In this document: piece after piece, positions 1 to 6,114 of the stretch
Position numbering within the stretch: the first letter of the stretch is position 1
Layout: each line of letters starts with the position of its first letter
NCBI GenBank assembly: GCA_041552135.1
Contig: JBFELL010000132.1
Coordinates: 1-8,213 of the forward strand
Direction: 5' to 3'
DNA: 8,213 bases
From: SZUA-186 sp041552135
Lineage (GTDB): Bacteria > Pseudomonadota > Gammaproteobacteria > UBA9214
Notes under the pieces: model-generated
What the model was told of the DNA's origin: nothing
What the model saw: the letters and a program-made list of their open reading frames with translations, nothing else
Database searches by the model: none
Translations under genes and position numbers: made by a program

Positions 1-99
1 GCCGTTAAATTGCGCATTTTTTATCCATGTTTATTATCGTTTGAAAAACAATAAATTAAAGTTTTTCATTAGTTTCTAATATGCTGACTGCACACTGAT

Positions 100-118
100 G
101 TTGCATAAAAATGACAAC
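100..118. repeat. Imperfect inverted repeat in AT-rich region
   Basis: GTTGCAT and ATGACAAC face each other around an AAAA centre, with one extra A in the right arm. The size and AT-rich centre are like an operator for a small dimeric DNA-binding protein. There is no direct evidence of binding, and in DNA this AT-rich a match of this kind can arise by chance. Confidence 0.25.
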
Positions 119-167
119 AAACGCCGATTGTGTATAAACCTTGTGACCGATACACCGAAATCGTGCG

Positions 168-190
168 CCTGTCCGGTGTCACGGGACAGG
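168..190. repeat. Perfect 7-bp inverted repeat (hairpin)
   Basis: CCTGTCC at 168-174 pairs perfectly with GGACAGG at 184-190 around a 9-base loop. Neither side has a run of T on the transcribed strand, so it is not a classical intrinsic terminator. It could fold in RNA read leftward past pntB or in a leader started at the candidate promoter near 240. Confidence 0.4.
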
Positions 191-228
191 GAAATGCGCG
201 CTGCGGGATGCCGGAAACAGCCGGGGGC

Positions 229-248
229 GCCGGTATGATAGCACCGGC
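229..248 (-). promoter_or_regulatory. Candidate leftward extended -10 promoter inside an inverted repeat
   Basis: Reading leftward, TGCTATCAT (235-243 on the plus strand, reversed) matches an extended -10 element: TG, one base, then TATCAT, which is five of six to TATAAT. It sits between the arms GCCGGT (229-234) and ACCGGC (243-248), so a protein bound to the repeat would cover the -10 box. No good -35 box is present at 17 bases, which is tolerated for extended -10 promoters. It would drive a gene left of the window with a long AT-rich leader. Confidence 0.3.
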
Positions 249-258
249 ACAGGTGCGT

Positions 259-276
259 CGGTCTGCCCGCAGACCG
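259..276. repeat. Perfect 8-bp inverted repeat (hairpin)
   Basis: CGGTCTGC at 259-266 and GCAGACCG at 269-276 are perfect complements around two bases. As RNA the loop would open to about four bases and leave a very stable GC stem. No T-run follows on either strand, so a terminator role is not supported by the sequence alone. Confidence 0.4.
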
Positions 277-340
277 CGATTGCGCCACCGGCATGTCGCC
301 GGGAGTCACAGCACGCCGGGCAGGGGCCGCAGGACAGCTT

Positions 341-356
341 GCTGCGGGGACGCAGC
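341..356 (-). terminator. Hairpin just after pntB stop, possible Rho-assisted end
   Basis: GCTGCG (341-346) and CGCAGC (351-356) form a perfect 6-bp stem with a four-base loop, beginning seven bases past the pntB stop codon. It is the best-placed candidate for ending the pnt transcript. There is no U-tract after it, so it is not a textbook intrinsic terminator; it may instead protect the mRNA 3' end or be incidental. Confidence 0.3.
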
Positions 357-362
357 GGGGCC

Positions 363-1730
363 TTACAACTGCCTGATTGCCGTGATCAGCTCGCCGACCA
401 TCGCCTGGCCATCACCGTAGAGCATGCGGGTATTGTCCTCGTAGAACAATGCGTTCTCCACCCCCGAGAAGCCCTTGCCCTGGCCGCGCTTGATGACGAT
501 GACATTTTTCGCCTGGTCGGCGTTCAGGATCGGCATGCCGTAGATCGGGCTTTCCGGGTTGTTGCGGGCCATCGGGTTGACCACATCGTTGGCGCCGATC
601 ACCAGCGCGACGTCGGCCTGCGGGAACTCGGCATTGATCTCCTCGAGATCATAGAGCCGGTCGTAGGGCACGTCGGCCTCGGCCAGCAGCACGTTCATGT
701 GGCCGGGCATGCGGCCGGCGACGGGGTGGATGGCGAACTTCACATCCACGCCGCGCTCCTGCAGCAGGTTCATCAGCTCCTTGATCTTGTGCTGCGCCTG
801 CGCCACGGCCATGCCGTAGCCCGGGATGATGATCACCTTGCTGGCGTAGGCCATCATGATGCCGGCATCGTTGGCGTCGATCGGTTTCATGCTGCCCTCG
901 AGCGCCTCGCCCCCGGCACCGTCGTCGCCGCCGAAGTGGCCGAACAGGATATTGGTGATGGAGCGGTTCATGGCCCTGGCCATCAACTGGGTCAGCAGGG
1001 TGCCGGCGGCGCCCACCACGGTGCCGGCGATGATCATGGCGGCGTTGTTGAGGACGAAGCCCTCCAGGCCGACGGCCAGCCCGGTCAGTGCGTTGTACAG
1101 CGAGATGACGACCGGCATGTCGGCGCCGCCGATGGGCAGTGTCTTGAGGATGCCGAAGGCCAGCGCCAGCGCGAAGAACAGCAGCAGGGTGATGCCGGCG
1201 GTCTCGCCCGAGGTTGCCAGCATGACGCCGAGCCCCAGGGTGACGGCGAACAGCAGCAGGTTGGAGTGCTGCTGCAGCGGGAAACGAAAGGGTTTGCGCA
1301 TCCAGCCCTGCAGCTTGGCGAAGGCGATCAGCGAACCGGAGAAGGCAATCGAGCCGATCAGTCCACCGACCAGGGCCAGCACCAGGAAGGTCTCGTTGTG
1401 GAACTCGCCGCGCAGCAGTTCCACCGCGGCGATGGCACCGGCCGCGCCGCCACCCATGCCGTTGTACAGGGCGATCATCTGCGGCATGTCCGTCATGGCG
1501 ACCCGCTTGCCGGTCCACCAGGCGGCGACGCCGCCGATGAAGATGGCGGCCGTCATCAGCTGGTAGTTTTCCATGTCGGGCCAGGCAAAGGTGATCAGGG
1601 TCGCGACCAGCATGCCGGCGCCGGCCCAGTGGATGCCGGTGCGTGCCGTGACCGGCGAGCTCATGCGCCGCAGGCCGAGGATGAACAGGATGGCGGCCGC
1701 GAAGTAGGCGATCTGGATCAGGGTATCCAT
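363..1730 (-). CDS. pntB: NAD(P) transhydrogenase beta subunit PntB
   Basis: This is the 455-residue beta subunit of the proton-translocating transhydrogenase (E. coli PntB has 462), which carries most of the membrane channel and the NADP(H)-binding domain III. Hydrophobic helices run from the N-terminus to about residue 260. Family landmarks are GGADMPVVIS (201-210), the NADP-binding PGYGMAVAQAQ (303-313), HPVAGRMPGHMNVLLAEA (335-352), GANDVVNPMA (379-388) and KRGQGKGFSGVENALFY (414-430). The ATG is preceded by AAGGAG eight bases upstream and overlaps the pntAB stop by one base (TGATG), so the two are translationally coupled. Position 90, equivalent to the channel His91 of E. coli PntB by my alignment, is Asn; see PntAB for the compensating His. 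The identification is secure. Confidence 0.97.
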   Translation of the reverse strand: MDTLIQIAYFAAAILFILGLRRMSSPVTARTGIHWAGAGMLVATLITFAWPDMENYQLMTAAIFIGGVAAWWTGKRVAMTDMPQMIALYNGMGGGAAGAIAAVELLRGEFHNETFLVLALVGGLIGSIAFSGSLIAFAKLQGWMRKPFRFPLQQHSNLLLFAVTLGLGVMLATSGETAGITLLLFFALALAFGILKTLPIGGADMPVVISLYNALTGLAVGLEGFVLNNAAMIIAGTVVGAAGTLLTQLMARAMNRSITNILFGHFGGDDGAGGEALEGSMKPIDANDAGIMMAYASKVIIIPGYGMAVAQAQHKIKELMNLLQERGVDVKFAIHPVAGRMPGHMNVLLAEADVPYDRLYDLEEINAEFPQADVALVIGANDVVNPMARNNPESPIYGMPILNADQAKNVIVIKRGQGKGFSGVENALFYEDNTRMLYGDGQAMVGELITAIRQL

Positions 1731-2020
1731 CAGCCTTTCTCCTTCTCGCTCTTGAACATCTCGAGCATGCGCTCGGTGACCACGAAGCCGCCGACGGCGT
1801 TGCCGGCCGCGAGCACGACGCCGATGAAGCCGATGGTCAGCTCCAGCGGGCCGTGGGCGTGTCCCATGGCGACCATGGCGCCGACCAGCACGATGCCGTG
1901 GACGAAGTTCGAGCCCGACATCAGCGGCGTGTGCAGGATGACCGGCACCCGGCTGATGACCTCGTAGCCGGTGAAGGCCGACAGCATGAAGATATACAGT
2001 GCGGTGAAACCTTCGATCAT
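1730..2020 (-). CDS. pntAB: NAD(P) transhydrogenase alpha subunit, membrane part PntAB
   Basis: This 96-residue protein is the small membrane piece of a split alpha subunit, as in Rhodospirillum rubrum and Thermus; in E. coli the same segment is fused to the end of PntA. Three hydrophobic segments are visible, about residues 4-22, 37-53 and 60-82. The family signature HTPLMSGSNFVHGIVLVGA covers 30-48. His41 lies in the second helix at the position I align with the proton-channel His42 of the Thermus alpha-2 subunit, while PntB here has Asn at the E. coli His91 position. The C-terminus is charged and probably cytoplasmic. GGAGG lies seven bases before the ATG; the start overlaps the pntAA stop in an ATGA and the stop overlaps the pntB start. 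Confidence 0.96.
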   Translation of the reverse strand: MIEGFTALYIFMLSAFTGYEVISRVPVILHTPLMSGSNFVHGIVLVGAMVAMGHAHGPLELTIGFIGVVLAAGNAVGGFVVTERMLEMFKSEKEKG

Positions 2021-3147
2021 GACGCTGCCTCCACGGCCTGTCGGGTGGGTTCGTGCCGTATCTCGCCGGCGTGGGTGAGCACCGAGCTGGCCACGATTTC
2101 ATCGTCCCAGTCGGGGTCGACCTTGCCGTCTCTTATGATCAGCGACAGGAAGTTGTACAGGTTCTTGGCGTACATCTCGCTGGCATGGACCGGCAGCATG
2201 GCGGGCACGTTCAGCGGGCCGTAGATCATGACGCGCTCGTGGCCAAAGGCCTCGCCGGGTACCGTCAGCTCGCAGTTGCCGCCGCTCTCGGCGGCCAGGT
2301 CGATGATGACTGCGCCGTGCTTCATCTGGTCGACCATATCGGCGGATATGATGCACGGGGCCGGCCGGCCGGGGACGGCGGCCGTGGAGATGATGGCGTC
2401 CGCCTGGATCACGTGCTCGGCCAGCACCGCGACCTCCTGCTGCTTTTCCGCCTCGGTCAGCTCACGGGCGTAGCCGCCGCTGCCCTCGGCCTTGACCTTC
2501 ACGTCGACGAACTTCGCGCCGAGGGATTCGACCTGCTCGCGGGTCTCGGGCCGCACGTCGTAGGCCTCGACCATGGCACCGAGGCGCCTCGCCGTGGCGA
2601 TGGCCTGCAGTCCGGCGACACCAACGCCGATGACCAGTACCTTGGCCGGACGAATGGTGCCGGCTGCCGTGGTCAGCATGGGGAAGAAGCGTGCCGTGCG
2701 GCTGGCGGCCATCAGGGCCGCCTTGTAGCCGGCGATGGAGGCCTGCGAGGACAGGGCATCCATGCCTTGCGCCCTTGAGAGTCGCGGGATCAGCTCCACC
2801 GCGAAACTGGTGATGTTCCGGTCGCGCATCATGGCGATGCATGCCGGGTTTTCGTGCGGGTGCAGGAAGCCGGTCACCACACTGCCTTCGCGCAGCAGTC
2901 CGATCCCCTCCTGGTCCAGGGGCTGCACGGTCAGCAGCACGTCGGCCTTGCCGAACAGGACGGCGCGGTCCTCGGTCAGTTGGGCCGAGGTGTATTCGGC
3001 ATCGCGGTAAAAGGCGGCCGCACCGGCGCCGGCCTGAAGCAGTACCTCCAGGCCCTGCCTGCCGAGCTGTTCAGCAACCGCGGGGACCAGGGCTACGCGG
3101 CGTTCACCGGGGACGGTTTCATGGGGCACAGCAACACATATCGGCAT
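2017..3147 (-). CDS. pntAA: NAD(P) transhydrogenase alpha subunit, NAD(H)-binding part PntAA
   Basis: This 376-residue cytoplasmic subunit is domain I of transhydrogenase, which binds NAD(H) and exchanges hydride with NADP(H) on PntB. The Rossmann motif VIGVGVAG is at 172-179, with Asp197 in YDVR placed to bind the adenosine ribose. The catalytic RQD loop is intact: Arg122, Gln127, Asp130 and Ser133, offset by five from R. rubrum numbering. The mobile loop EGSGGYARELT is at 221-231, and PLNVPAMLPVHASEMYAKNL (311-330) is a family block. A GTG twelve bases further upstream is in frame but lies within the Shine-Dalgarno sequence, so the ATG at 3147 is chosen. It is the first gene of a three-gene operon, overlapping pntAB by four bases. 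Alanine dehydrogenase is a homologous alternative, excluded by the RQD loop and neighbours. Confidence 0.97.
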   Translation of the reverse strand: MPICVAVPHETVPGERRVALVPAVAEQLGRQGLEVLLQAGAGAAAFYRDAEYTSAQLTEDRAVLFGKADVLLTVQPLDQEGIGLLREGSVVTGFLHPHENPACIAMMRDRNITSFAVELIPRLSRAQGMDALSSQASIAGYKAALMAASRTARFFPMLTTAAGTIRPAKVLVIGVGVAGLQAIATARRLGAMVEAYDVRPETREQVESLGAKFVDVKVKAEGSGGYARELTEAEKQQEVAVLAEHVIQADAIISTAAVPGRPAPCIISADMVDQMKHGAVIIDLAAESGGNCELTVPGEAFGHERVMIYGPLNVPAMLPVHASEMYAKNLYNFLSLIIRDGKVDPDWDDEIVASSVLTHAGEIRHEPTRQAVEAAS

Positions 3148-3152
3148 AGACG

Positions 3153-3157
3153 CCTCC
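3153..3157 (-). promoter_or_regulatory. Shine-Dalgarno sequence that fixes the pntAA start
   Basis: GGAGG on the minus strand lies five bases before the ATG at 3147. The alternative in-frame GTG at 3159 overlaps this GGAGG and has no comparable site of its own, so the shorter 376-residue product is favoured. Confidence 0.8.
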
Positions 3158-3271
3158 ACATGCGACTTGTCGTGCTGTCAGCCCGGGGCAAGTAACATTG
3201 AATCAGTAACGGATTGTGAAAATCACCCGCTGAACAGGGGGATAACGCGTTGCCTTGTCCAGCAGGCAGGT

Positions 3272-3300
3272 ATATTAGCGGACTTTAATGGAATTGTGTA
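3272..3300 (-). promoter_or_regulatory. Candidate sigma-70-like promoter for the pnt operon
   Basis: On the minus strand TACACA (3295-3300) and TAATAT (3272-3277) each match four of six consensus bases for -35 and -10 boxes and are separated by exactly 17 bases. The start would fall about 115-120 bases before the pntAA ATG. The resulting leader contains a weak stem with ATC-CCC/GGG-GAT arms (3222-3243). The pnt genes could also be reached by readthrough from the upstream flavoprotein gene, since no intrinsic terminator is visible in the gap. Confidence 0.35.
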
Positions 3301-3319
3301 GGCCGGGGCCGGTACGGGA

Positions 3320-5245
3320 TCAGGCGCCCAGCCCCATCTTGATGTAACCGGTCGGGCAGACCTCGGCGCAGATGTGGCAGCCAATGCAGCGGTCGTAGTC
3401 GGTGTAGACATAACGCCCCATGGTGGCCTGGTCCTTGGGCGTGCGCAGCACGGCATCCTGCGGGCAGTAGATGACACAGTTATCGCACTCGAAGCACATG
3501 CCGCAGCTCATGCAGCGCTCCGCCTCGGCCCGGGCCTGCTGTGCTTCCAGGCCCTGGAAGCGCTCCTCGAAACTGCCCAGCACCTCGTCGGCATTCACGC
3601 CGGTCTCGAGACGCTGGTTGCGGGCGGTGTAGGGGAAGTGCCCCAGAAAGAGTTCCTCGTGCGAGATGATCTCCTGCTCGGCACGGTCCTCGTAGTTGTG
3701 CACCGCATAGCGCGACTGGGCGGTGCCCCACTCCTGGGTGTGCGGGTAGGCTTCCGGGGCCAGCGAGGTCTCGCGCAGCTTCTCCAGCAGGTCGAAGTGA
3801 TGCACGTCGACCTTGGGCCGTCGCGGGTAGTCCCCCTCGTTCAGGTAGCGGTCGATGGAATCGGCGGCAACCGAGGCCTGGCCGATGGCCGTGGTCAGCA
3901 GATGCGGGCGCACGATGTCGCCGCAGACGAAATAGCCGGGCTTGTCCGGGACCTGGTAGAACTTGTCCGCATCGATCAGCCCGCGGCCGTTGTCGAAGTC
4001 CTCCAGCCCGCTCAGGTCACCGGACTGGCCGACGGCCGGCACCACCAGGTCGCATTCGATGTCGAACTCGGAGCCTTCCTTCGTCGTCATCCTGCCGTCC
4101 GTCCAGTCCACCTCGACGACGCGCAGCGCCGTCGCGCGACCGTCCTCGCCGATGACCAGTTCCACGGGAGCCAGGCTGCCGCGGATCTTCACGCCCTCCT
4201 GCTCGGCGGTGATGACCTCGTGTTCGGCCGCGGGCATCTGCTCGATCGGGCGACGGTAGATCAGCAGGACCTCGGAACCCTCGCGGCTGGCCGTGGTGGC
4301 GACATCGTGCGCGGTGAGATTGCGGATGATCGCCTCGGGGCGATCGTTCTCGTGGGGGGTCTTGATGTGGCCCAGCCGGCGGGCAACGGAAATGACATCC
4401 ATGGCGGTGTCGCCGCCGCCGATCACCACGACCTTCTCGGCCGTGAAGTGCATGCGTTCCTCGTTGAAGGCGGCCAGGAAAGCCACGCCGCTGACGCAGT
4501 TGGGGGCGTCGCCGCCGGGGATATTCAGGGTGCGGCCCTGCTGGGCGCCGATGGCCAGCAGGATGGCGTCGTAGTCCTTCTCCAGCTGCTCGAAGCTGAT
4601 GTCACGGCCGACGCGGGTGTTCATCTGCACCTCGACACCCATGTCGAGAATGCGCTGGTTCTCGCCGTCCATGACGTCGCGCGGCATGCGGTAGCCGGGG
4701 ATGCCGTAGCGGGACATACCGCCCAGTTCGGCCCGCTCGTCGAAAATCGTCGCGCCATGGCCGAGTCGACGCAGTTGATAGGCCGCCGCCATGCCGGCGA
4801 CGCCACCACCGATGATCGCGACCCGCTTGCCGGATTCCTGCGCGGGTCTCTCGAAGGACAGTCCCGCCTGCAGGGCATGGTCGCCGATGAACTGTTCAAC
4901 GGAGTTGATGCCGACGAAGTCCTCGACCTCGTTGCGGTTGCAGCCTTCCTGGCAGGGTGCCGGGCAGACCCTGCCCATCATCGACGGGAAGGGATTGGCG
5001 TCGGTGGAGCGACGGAAGGCATATTCCTGCCAGGAAACACCGGCCGGCGGCTTTTCAATGCCGCGCACGATCTGCAGCCAGCCACGGATGTCCTCGCCCG
5101 AGGGGCAGCTGCCCTGGCAGGGCGGGGTCTTGTGCACGTAGGTGGGACACTTGTAGGAGGTGTCCTCGTTGAAGATATCGTCCGACCAGCGCGTGTAATC
5201 GTGTTCGCCATCGCTGTAACGGCGGAATGTCAGTTTGTCTTCCAT
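3320..5245 (-). CDS. GltD/DsrL-like NAD(P)H:acceptor oxidoreductase with C-terminal ferredoxin domain
   Basis: This 641-residue iron-sulfur flavoprotein probably moves electrons between NADP(H) and an iron-sulfur or sulfur-linked acceptor in the cytoplasm. The N-terminal cluster domain has Cys33, 43, 47, 94, 98 and 102, as in glutamate synthase small subunits. FAD binds at GGGVAG (146-151) with the closing YFVCGD at 438-443; the pyridine-nucleotide fold starts at VVVIGGGDTAMD (272-283). YRR at 330-332 matches the GltD motif that favours NADPH. A linker (about 470-575) leads to a two-cluster ferredoxin domain: CxxCxxCxxxCP at 584-595 and 620-631, plus Cys578 and Cys581. Length and domain order resemble DsrL (about 655 residues), but no dsr gene is nearby, so I withhold the symbol. 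The ATG matches the family N-terminus; a TTG 57 bases upstream (5302) is possible. Confidence 0.88.
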   Translation of the reverse strand: MEDKLTFRRYSDGEHDYTRWSDDIFNEDTSYKCPTYVHKTPPCQGSCPSGEDIRGWLQIVRGIEKPPAGVSWQEYAFRRSTDANPFPSMMGRVCPAPCQEGCNRNEVEDFVGINSVEQFIGDHALQAGLSFERPAQESGKRVAIIGGGVAGMAAAYQLRRLGHGATIFDERAELGGMSRYGIPGYRMPRDVMDGENQRILDMGVEVQMNTRVGRDISFEQLEKDYDAILLAIGAQQGRTLNIPGGDAPNCVSGVAFLAAFNEERMHFTAEKVVVIGGGDTAMDVISVARRLGHIKTPHENDRPEAIIRNLTAHDVATTASREGSEVLLIYRRPIEQMPAAEHEVITAEQEGVKIRGSLAPVELVIGEDGRATALRVVEVDWTDGRMTTKEGSEFDIECDLVVPAVGQSGDLSGLEDFDNGRGLIDADKFYQVPDKPGYFVCGDIVRPHLLTTAIGQASVAADSIDRYLNEGDYPRRPKVDVHHFDLLEKLRETSLAPEAYPHTQEWGTAQSRYAVHNYEDRAEQEIISHEELFLGHFPYTARNQRLETGVNADEVLGSFEERFQGLEAQQARAEAERCMSCGMCFECDNCVIYCPQDAVLRTPKDQATMGRYVYTDYDRCIGCHICAEVCPTGYIKMGLGA

Positions 5246-5504
5246 TGTTCTGTGACTGTATCCGGCGGTGGGTTTGATAATGGCGTCACATTCTACTTTC
5301 AAAGTTCCCCGGTATAAATACCCGAACCGGCTATCTGCCGGATGTTGTCCGGCCCTGTGCGCAGGTGGCGGGCGGGGTTGGTGCCGCTTCGGTGATCATG
5401 CTAGTCTCTTGTGGATATACTAATAACCACAAGCAGCTTCCGGAATAGTGTGCGAACGACCCCACCGGTCGGCTGTCTTACTCGGGAACAGGGCAGGTAC
5501 AGGC
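5246..5504. other. Divergent intergenic region with clustered inverted repeats
   Basis: This region separates the leftward flavoprotein gene from the rightward nuclease genes and must hold the signals for both. It contains GGTAT-AA-ATACC (5311-5322), CCGGC-TATCT-GCCGG (5327-5341) and the larger CTTGTGG/CCACAAG repeat (5408-5433). The first two lie 66-96 bases upstream of the flavoprotein ATG and could be operators or leader structures for it. No leftward promoter with convincing boxes could be singled out. A GTG at 5448 and a TTG at 5302 could extend the flanking genes into this region, but both seem less likely than the ATG starts. Confidence 0.5.
5393..5433 (+). promoter_or_regulatory. Candidate promoter with operator-like inverted repeat around the -10 box
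   Basis: TATACT (5416-5421), five of six to the -10 consensus, lies in the 12-base gap between perfect 7-bp arms CTTGTGG (5408-5414) and CCACAAG (5427-5433). A weak -35-like TGATCA (5393-5398) stands 17 bases upstream. Such geometry suits a promoter that a dimeric repressor could close, and would give a leader of about 75 bases before the HNH gene. The repeat is symmetric, so it could also act on the divergent flavoprotein gene. Boxes were assigned by eye. Confidence 0.4.
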
Positions 5505-6110
5505 ATGGAAACAGTGACACTCAACCACCAGGTGCTGAGGACCGATGTCTCCGGTATGCCGCTTGAATGGGTGGGCTACCAGGACGCCGTGCGTTTGTAT
5601 TACCTGGAGCAGGTGGCCTATACCTGCGGTACGCTGCTCTACCGGGTCCATGGCGGGATCAACGCCAAGACCGGCAAGCGCAGCGTCATCGATGTCAATT
5701 CCATTATCGCCACCCACGGCCGCAACCATGCACTGGTCAAGCAGCGCGAGCGCTATGTGCCGCCGCTGAACAATCCGGCACTGTTCAAGCGCGATTCGCA
5801 CCTGTGTCTGTACTGTGGCGAGACGTTTCGACCGCGTGACCTGTCACGCGACCATGTCACGCCGGTGATCCAGGGCGGCCTCGACACCTGGAACAACGTT
5901 GTCACGGCGTGCCGGCGCTGCAACAACCACAAGGCCGGGCGCACGCCAGAGCAGGCCGGCATGCAGCTGCTGGCCGTGCCGTTTATCCCGACCCACGCCG
6001 AATACATCTACCTGCAGGGCCGCCGCGTGCTGTCCGACCAGATGGAATTTCTGCGGGCGCACTTCCCGCGCACCAGTCCACTGCACGCGCGCCTCGCCCT
6101 CGCCAGCTGA
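5505..6110 (+). CDS. HNH endonuclease
   Basis: This 201-residue protein carries an HNH nuclease fold of the McrA-like type, which uses one metal ion to cut DNA. The Cys-x2-Cys zinc pair is Cys101/Cys104, followed by Asp116-His117 as the catalytic start of the motif, GGLDTWNNVV (124-133) supplying the Asn, then Cys136/Cys139 with Asn140 and Lys143. The N-terminal 90 residues, rich in aromatic residues and containing VLRTDVSGMPLEW (10-22), resemble the extension found in stand-alone bacterial HNH proteins of unknown role. The ATG is preceded by AGGT six bases upstream and fits the family N-terminus; an upstream GTG at 5448 adds 19 unlikely residues. It is followed after four bases by an exonuclease gene. 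Its target and biological role are not known. Confidence 0.9.
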   Translation: METVTLNHQVLRTDVSGMPLEWVGYQDAVRLYYLEQVAYTCGTLLYRVHGGINAKTGKRSVIDVNSIIATHGRNHALVKQRERYVPPLNNPALFKRDSHLCLYCGETFRPRDLSRDHVTPVIQGGLDTWNNVVTACRRCNNHKAGRTPEQAGMQLLAVPFIPTHAEYIYLQGRRVLSDQMEFLRAHFPRTSPLHARLALAS

Positions 6111-6114
6111 TTCC

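Larger units (their letters stand above)
1..362. other. Intergenic region, AT-rich then hairpin-rich
   Basis: This stretch lies downstream of pntB and holds no reading frame that looks like a gene; the short frames crossing it give low-complexity Arg/Ala/Ser-rich peptides with no recognisable motif. Bases 1-120 contain only 34 G or C by hand count, in sharp contrast with the GC-rich remainder of the window, which suits a promoter or regulatory zone for a gene lying to the left or acquired DNA. Bases 168-356 return to high GC and contain four inverted repeats, listed separately. I see no tRNA-like cloverleaf and no riboswitch that I can name. Confidence 0.6.

Noticed and set aside
76..309. Minus-strand 77-codon frame in the left intergenic region
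   Set aside because: It has low-complexity composition, spans a sharp GC shift and several hairpins, and shows no Shine-Dalgarno sequence or motif that supports translation.
339..1967. Long plus-strand open frame of 542 codons opposite pntB and pntAB
   Set aside because: It is His/Gly/Gln/Asp-rich with no family motif and lies antisense to genes with unmistakable transhydrogenase sequence; such frames are common opposite GC-rich genes.
1731..2102. Longer reading frame extending pntB upstream
   Set aside because: The extension is Arg-rich, overlaps pntAB in another frame and has no family similarity; the ATG at 1730 has a good Shine-Dalgarno sequence and the expected PntB N-terminus.
3374..5317. 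Plus-strand open frame of 647 codons opposite the flavoprotein gene
   Set aside because: Its product is a biased Ala/Val/Leu/Gly/His/Asp sequence without motifs, while the opposite strand encodes a clear multi-domain oxidoreductase; it is a codon-bias shadow.
5899..6114. Upstream extension of the exonuclease frame into the HNH gene
   Set aside because: The added residues are an out-of-frame reading of the HNH gene and do not resemble the 5' nuclease N-terminus, which starts near VYLIDAS.
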